Of a stretch of 64,000 bases of DNA, positions 60,249-64,000 are shown piece after piece. The stretch's first letter is position 1; each line of letters starts with the position of its first letter. A model generated the notes under the pieces. The model did no database searches and was not told the origin of the DNA. It saw only the letters and a list, made by a program, of their open reading frames with translations. Position numbers and translations under genes: made by a program. Source of the DNA: Niastella yeongjuensis (GTDB taxonomy: Bacteria > Bacteroidota > Bacteroidia > Chitinophagales > Chitinophagaceae); the NCBI RefSeq assembly GCF_900110245.1, contig NZ_FOCZ01000019.1:1-64000 (forward strand), in the 5' to 3' direction.

Positions 60249-62372
60249 TTAATTCAATTCTAGATTTACTGTTTGATGTGTGCTTACATAGGTTCCCGGT
60301 TCAATACTCTGACTGGTTATTTTTCCCCGGCCATGAAACACCACTTTTAATTTTCTGTTCTCCAACAGGAACAGGGCATCTTTTAAACCCATACCCCGCA
60401 TATCGGGCATTATATTGTTGGCGACCGCTCTTTTGCTCAACACCGATTGATCAGCCGCTACCGACAACCGCGACCATTCATCTGTTTTAACCGAATCGCG
60501 GTATTTCATCTTCAGGGTCGACATCACTTCTTTTATATCATCTGTAGCACCGGCATATTGATAATTACTGCTGTCTTTTTTCAGCGCCACCTGTCTTATT
60601 CCCTGATCTGCATGTTGTGCATACAACTTATCAGCGATCTCCTTAAACACCGGTCCGGCAATTTTAGCGCCATAATATACCGGAGCGAAAGGTTTGTTCT
60701 TGATCACCACTATGCAACTGTATTGCGGGTGACTGGCCGGAAAATAACCGGCGAATGATGACTGATAGATTTTGTCTTTATAACCGTTGGCACCGTTGGC
60801 CATTAAAGCGGTACCGGTTTTGCCGGCTGCTTTGTAAGGCGCGCCTCTCAATAATTCGGCGGCGGTTCCATCGGTGCAAACACCTTCCAGGCATTCGCGT
60901 AAGAGCTTCAATGTTTTTTCGCTGCAAATAGCTTCTTCCAATACTTCCGGCTGATTCTCCTTCACCTTTGCCCCGTTTTCCATTACCGCATTTACCAGGT
61001 AAGGTTTCATCATTTTGCCATCATTCGCCACTGCATTATATAACATCAATGTCTGCAAAGGACTTACCAGTACTTCATATCCAAAACTCATCCATGGCAA
61101 CGAAGTTGAACTCCATGATTTTGATTTGGGCGTTTTTACAACCGGCTTCGATTCACCCATCAGGTCAATGCCTGTTTGCTGATCGAATCGCAGTTTCTTA
61201 ATGTGATTTACAAACCGGGTCGGACTTTTTGAATAATAGGTCATTGCCAGTTTCGCCATGCCTACATTCGAACTCAATTCAAATGCATGTTTTATAGTGG
61301 CGTCTGTTCCATGATCTTCTGTATCGTATACCGTTCTTCCATTCACATTCCAGCTTCCGCCTTCGAGATCGATGTGTTGCTGCAAAGTTATCAATTGATC
61401 TTCGAGCAGCGACAACATGGTTGCCAGTTTAAATGTGGAACCAGGTTCCGATGCCTGAATGGCGTAATTGAAGTTCTCCCAATAACTGCCATCTTCTCTC
61501 CTGCTCAGGTTGGCAATGGCTTTTATTTTTCCTGTTGCCACTTCCATTACTACACAAGTGCCATATTCACATTCATTTGTAACCAGCACATTCTCCAACG
61601 CATTCTCCGCAATGTCCTGAATATTTACATCCAGCGTGGTGATAATGTCTCTCCCGTTCTGTGGTTCAATTTCCGAGCCATCTACAGGTGCAAATACGCC
61701 GGCCGCAATTTTTCTCATCAAACGTTTTCCACTTTCACCGCGCAGTTGTTCGTCGTACGTTTTCTCAAGCCCCACATTCATACTGCGCATGATGCCGCCA
61801 CTATCTATGTATTCGCGTGATAACCCGATGGTTCTGTTTGCCAACAGGCCAAACGGGTTCAGTCTTTTATCTTTTACATCAGCAATGAAACCACTTTTGT
61901 TTTTTCCTTCGCGCACCAGGGGCAAACTTCGTAACTGTTTATATTGCTGAAATGTCAGGTTCTTTTTTAACAAATAGTACCGGTTCTTTTTCCGGTAACC
62001 GGTTTTCAATTCTTTACGCCACGATGCCATATTCTTTTCGGGAAACATGGCTGCCAGTCCAATCGATAATGAATCCAGGTTATCGTCGAACCGTTTTCCG
62101 CCTTTATCTCGCAACCCTTCTGCTGCAAAGTCAATATAGATATCGAAATATGGTGTAGAGGTACTAAGCATGCGGCCGTCTTCGCTGTAAATAGTGCCGC
62201 GTTGTGCATCGATCTCTACGAATTTCTGTTGTTGTTCCTTTGCCTGTTCACGCCAGTAAGGCCCCTGCACCTGCTGAATGTATACGGCCCGGCCCAGTAT
62301 TAACAAACTGAATACCACGATGCCCAGAAAGGCCACGTACACCCGCCATAATATGTCCTTTTTTACTTCCAA
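60249..62372 (-). CDS. ftsI: Septal transpeptidase FtsI (penicillin-binding protein 3)
   Basis: 707 residues. One membrane helix (about 10-32), dimerisation domain with GTIYSEDGRML, and transpeptidase domain with SxxK as STFK (Ser312), SxN as SSN (about 367) and KTG in AAGKTGTALM (about 515). A C-terminal PASTA-like domain (MPDMRGMGLKDALFLLENRK... VNLELN) follows, as in SpoVD-type enzymes. Works with FtsW to crosslink septal peptidoglycan. The start is TTG at 62372, immediately before the conserved VKKDILWRVY. Confidence 0.95.
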   Translation of the reverse strand: MEVKKDILWRVYVAFLGIVVFSLLILGRAVYIQQVQGPYWREQAKEQQQKFVEIDAQRGTIYSEDGRMLSTSTPYFDIYIDFAAEGLRDKGGKRFDDNLDSLSIGLAAMFPEKNMASWRKELKTGYRKKNRYYLLKKNLTFQQYKQLRSLPLVREGKNKSGFIADVKDKRLNPFGLLANRTIGLSREYIDSGGIMRSMNVGLEKTYDEQLRGESGKRLMRKIAAGVFAPVDGSEIEPQNGRDIITTLDVNIQDIAENALENVLVTNECEYGTCVVMEVATGKIKAIANLSRREDGSYWENFNYAIQASEPGSTFKLATMLSLLEDQLITLQQHIDLEGGSWNVNGRTVYDTEDHGTDATIKHAFELSSNVGMAKLAMTYYSKSPTRFVNHIKKLRFDQQTGIDLMGESKPVVKTPKSKSWSSTSLPWMSFGYEVLVSPLQTLMLYNAVANDGKMMKPYLVNAVMENGAKVKENQPEVLEEAICSEKTLKLLRECLEGVCTDGTAAELLRGAPYKAAGKTGTALMANGANGYKDKIYQSSFAGYFPASHPQYSCIVVIKNKPFAPVYYGAKIAGPVFKEIADKLYAQHADQGIRQVALKKDSSNYQYAGATDDIKEVMSTLKMKYRDSVKTDEWSRLSVAADQSVLSKRAVANNIMPDMRGMGLKDALFLLENRKLKVVFHGRGKITSQSIEPGTYVSTHQTVNLELN

Positions 62373-62383
62373 GGTTAGTTTCT

Positions 62384-62722
62384 CTATTCTTCATTTTTCG
62401 CCGTAGAATCAACCAGCACAGCCGGCGGCACTCTCAATTCTTTCAATCCCAGTGGTTCTACTGCCTTCGCCATTTCACTTTGTTTACTACGGAACATCAC
62501 TTCACTTTTCAAAAACTTGTATTCGTATTGCAGTTCCTTCAGGTCGCGGTTTACTTTGTTTATGTTGCGTACGGTATTGTCTGCATAATGTCCGTTCGCG
62601 ATGTACACAATGGCCAGTACTGCCAGGAACAGGAAATAGGGTAAATTCTTCACTATCCACCTGTATCCAAACAACCGCTTCCGTTGTCTTCTTCTACGCG
62701 ATATTTCTTTTTCTTCACTCAT
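62384..62722 (-). CDS. FtsL-like cell division protein
   Basis: 112 residues. Basic N-terminus (SRRRRQRKRLFGYRW), one membrane helix (about 28-45) and a periplasmic coiled coil (INKVNRDLKELQYEYKFLKSEVMFRSKQSE). This is the size and topology of FtsL, which joins FtsQ and FtsB. Its place between rsmH and ftsI supports the assignment; sequence identity to E. coli FtsL is not expected. It lies 11 bp from ftsI. Confidence 0.88.
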   Translation of the reverse strand: MSEEKEISRRRRQRKRLFGYRWIVKNLPYFLFLAVLAIVYIANGHYADNTVRNINKVNRDLKELQYEYKFLKSEVMFRSKQSEMAKAVEPLGLKELRVPPAVLVDSTAKNEE

Positions 62723-62862
62723 TTTTTAATCAAATAGCGGTCAGACAGGTGCTATCCGTCTAACCGCTAATGAAAGCTTAATTCACGAGGCGTAATTAAA
62801 ATTGCAATTTCTAATACCCTTTATTTTATTATGAGAACAAGAACTCTTTTGGATCGTGAAAC

Positions 62863-63015
62863 GGCAGAAGGCAGAGGGCAGAAGGCAGAAAGAAATACAC
62901 TGTTGCGCGGCCTTCCTTTTTCAACCCTATCAACTCTGTCAACCTGCTTTATTCCACTAACTCCCTACTTTCTCGTTAACTTGTCAACTTATCAACTCTT
63001 TCAACCCTGTCAACT
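62863..63015. repeat. GGCAGAA heptamers followed by TCAAC words
   Basis: GGCAGAA, GGCAGAG, GGCAGAA, GGCAGAA (62863-62890), then 8-9-bp words: TCAACCCTA, TCAACTCTG, TCAACCTGC (62921-62947) and GTCAACTTA, TCAACTCTT, TCAACCCTG, TCAACTATT up to the rsmH stop codon. No gene is visible in this 291-bp gap. Confidence 0.75.
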
Positions 63016-63934
63016 ATTCCACCTCTTTCTCTGCTACTCTTAACCGTGCACTTCTTGCACGTGGGTTTCTCTTCATTTCGGCTTCAGTAGGAACGATTGG
63101 TTTTTTTGTTACTGCTTTGAGTGGTGGGGTGGTTGTTGCCCGGCCAAATGCATCGGTTTCCACCTCTTCATCTTCAAAAATTCCTTTGCGAAAGAAGTTC
63201 TTTACTATCCGGTCTTCCAGTGAGTGAAACGTTATAATTGCTACACGTCCGGCGGGTTTTAACAGGGGGGGAACCTGTTGCAGCATGTCTTTCAATGCGC
63301 CTAGTTCATCATTCACTTCAATGCGCAAAGCCTGAAATACCTGGGCAAAGTACTTGTTAGGATTTCCTTTTACAATGGAATGAAGCGCCTGTTTAAAGTT
63401 AGAGATGGTTTTAAGCGATACGGTTTTGCGAACCTGAACAATGGTTTTGGCCAGTGTTTTTGAATTGGTAACCTCGCCATACAATTCAAACAATTTATGC
63501 AATTGTTGTTCGGTATAGGTATTCACCACTTCAAAAGCGGTGCGTTCCTGGCGTTGGTCCATTCGCATATCGAGGTCGCCTTCAAAACGGGTACTGAACC
63601 CGCGGTCGGCGGTATCGAACTGGTGGCTGCTAACCCCAAGGTCGGCGAGAATGCCATCTACCTGGGTTATTTTGTGCAGGCGACAAAACCGCTGCAGGTG
63701 CCTGAAATTGTGCGGAACGAAAATGATACGATCATCAGCTGGCACATTTTTCCGGGCATCTGCATCCTGGTCAAAAACAATCATTCGCCCATCGGCATTG
63801 AGTTGTTTCAAAATTTCCAGGGAATGTCCGCCGCCACCAAAGGTACAATCAACATACACCCCGTCGGGGCGGATGCTCAATCCGTCGATCACCTCTTGCA
63901 ATAAAACCGGTACATGGTAAACAGGCTCACTCAT
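63014..63934 (-). CDS. rsmH: 16S rRNA (cytosine1402-N4)-methyltransferase RsmH
   Basis: 306 residues from ATG 63934 (MSEPVYHVPVLLQEVID). S-adenosylmethionine-dependent methyltransferase that modifies C1402 of 16S rRNA. Motifs: HVPVLLQEVIDGL, VDCTFGGGGHSLEIL, GILADLGVSSHQFD and ITFHSLEDRIVKNFF, then the basic tail RNPRARSARLRVAEK. Second gene of the cluster, 4 bp after the mraZ stop codon. Confidence 0.97.
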   Translation of the reverse strand: MSEPVYHVPVLLQEVIDGLSIRPDGVYVDCTFGGGGHSLEILKQLNADGRMIVFDQDADARKNVPADDRIIFVPHNFRHLQRFCRLHKITQVDGILADLGVSSHQFDTADRGFSTRFEGDLDMRMDQRQERTAFEVVNTYTEQQLHKLFELYGEVTNSKTLAKTIVQVRKTVSLKTISNFKQALHSIVKGNPNKYFAQVFQALRIEVNDELGALKDMLQQVPPLLKPAGRVAIITFHSLEDRIVKNFFRKGIFEDEEVETDAFGRATTTPPLKAVTKKPIVPTEAEMKRNPRARSARLRVAEKEVE

Positions 63935-63938
63935 AACA

Positions 63939-64000
63939 TTACATTTGTGTAGTATTTTGACCACCCATTACCCGCTCTGCCAGATCACTGTACTTTTCCG
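63939..64000 (-). CDS. mraZ: Transcriptional regulator MraZ, C-terminal end (cut by window edge)
   Basis: The minus-strand frame at the right edge reads EKYSDLAERVMGGQNTTQM and stop. The pattern E-x-Y-x-x-L-A-E-x-V-M-G is the usual C-terminus of MraZ, and the position directly before rsmH is the canonical one. MraZ is a DNA-binding repressor of the cluster. Only 19 codons are visible. Confidence 0.75.
   Translation of the reverse strand, partial: EKYSDLAERVMGGQNTTQM

Overview
The window looks like chromosomal DNA of a Bacteroidota member, most likely Chitinophagaceae (Niastella/Chitinophaga-like; inference). The signs are TAnnTTTG-type -7 promoter elements (for example at 3724, 8923, 33906, 41226 and 47107), A-rich translation start regions instead of strong Shine-Dalgarno sites, a type IX secretion C-terminal sorting domain (15436-16335), and families typical of the phylum (DUF4293, TIGR04222, FtsL-like, DsbD with a companion domain, OxyR, S66 peptidases).

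Layout. 1-1300: 3' end of a transposase gene, tRNA-Pro and tRNA-Ser, and low-coding DNA. 1304-3765: dnaA on the minus strand with an AT-rich 1 kb upstream gap. 3766-16335: metabolic and envelope genes (FAD dehydrogenase, exported zinc phospholipase/nuclease-fold protein, NatAB-like ABC exporter, 2'-5' RNA ligase-like protein, coiled-coil protein behind a double operator, nucleotidyltransferase, glyA, DUF4293, T9SS cargo). 16511-31245: uvrA, an RNA polymerase sigma factor, a lipoprotein, DsbD plus a stand-alone DsbD-alpha protein, purQ, membrane proteins, kup, and two alpha/beta hydrolases. 31238-47102: oxyR with a recognisable operator, a TIGR04222 protein, tandem S66 carboxypeptidases, a 56-residue membrane protein, metG, a beta-hydroxyacid dehydrogenase-like gene, glycerate kinase, a bifunctional beta-oxidation enzyme, a signal-less metzincin, an ABC exporter and a TIGR01777 epimerase. 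47449-64000: the division and cell wall (dcw) cluster, all minus strand, in the order mraZ(partial)-rsmH-ftsL-ftsI-murE-mraY-murD-ftsW-murG-murC-ftsQ-ftsA-ftsZ, ending at a strong terminator (47291-47322). It covers UDP-MurNAc-peptide synthesis, lipid I/II assembly, septal polymerisation and the Z-ring; murF and ddl are not in it.

No defence island, CRISPR array or prophage is visible. The most unusual content is between the genes. There is a dispersed class of short tandem-word arrays, mostly with a 7-bp period (GTGAGTN, GGCAGTN, AACNNRG, GTTNCAN), often built as two inverted arms around a spacer and found at gene ends. A second class is small GC-rich palindromes, some of which lie in frame inside murC, murG and ftsW. 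Other regulatory signals of note are a perfect OxyR half-site at oxyR with a possible divergent small RNA, a tandem TACGA-N6-TCGTA operator, and promoters so close to the ATG that the mRNAs should be leaderless.
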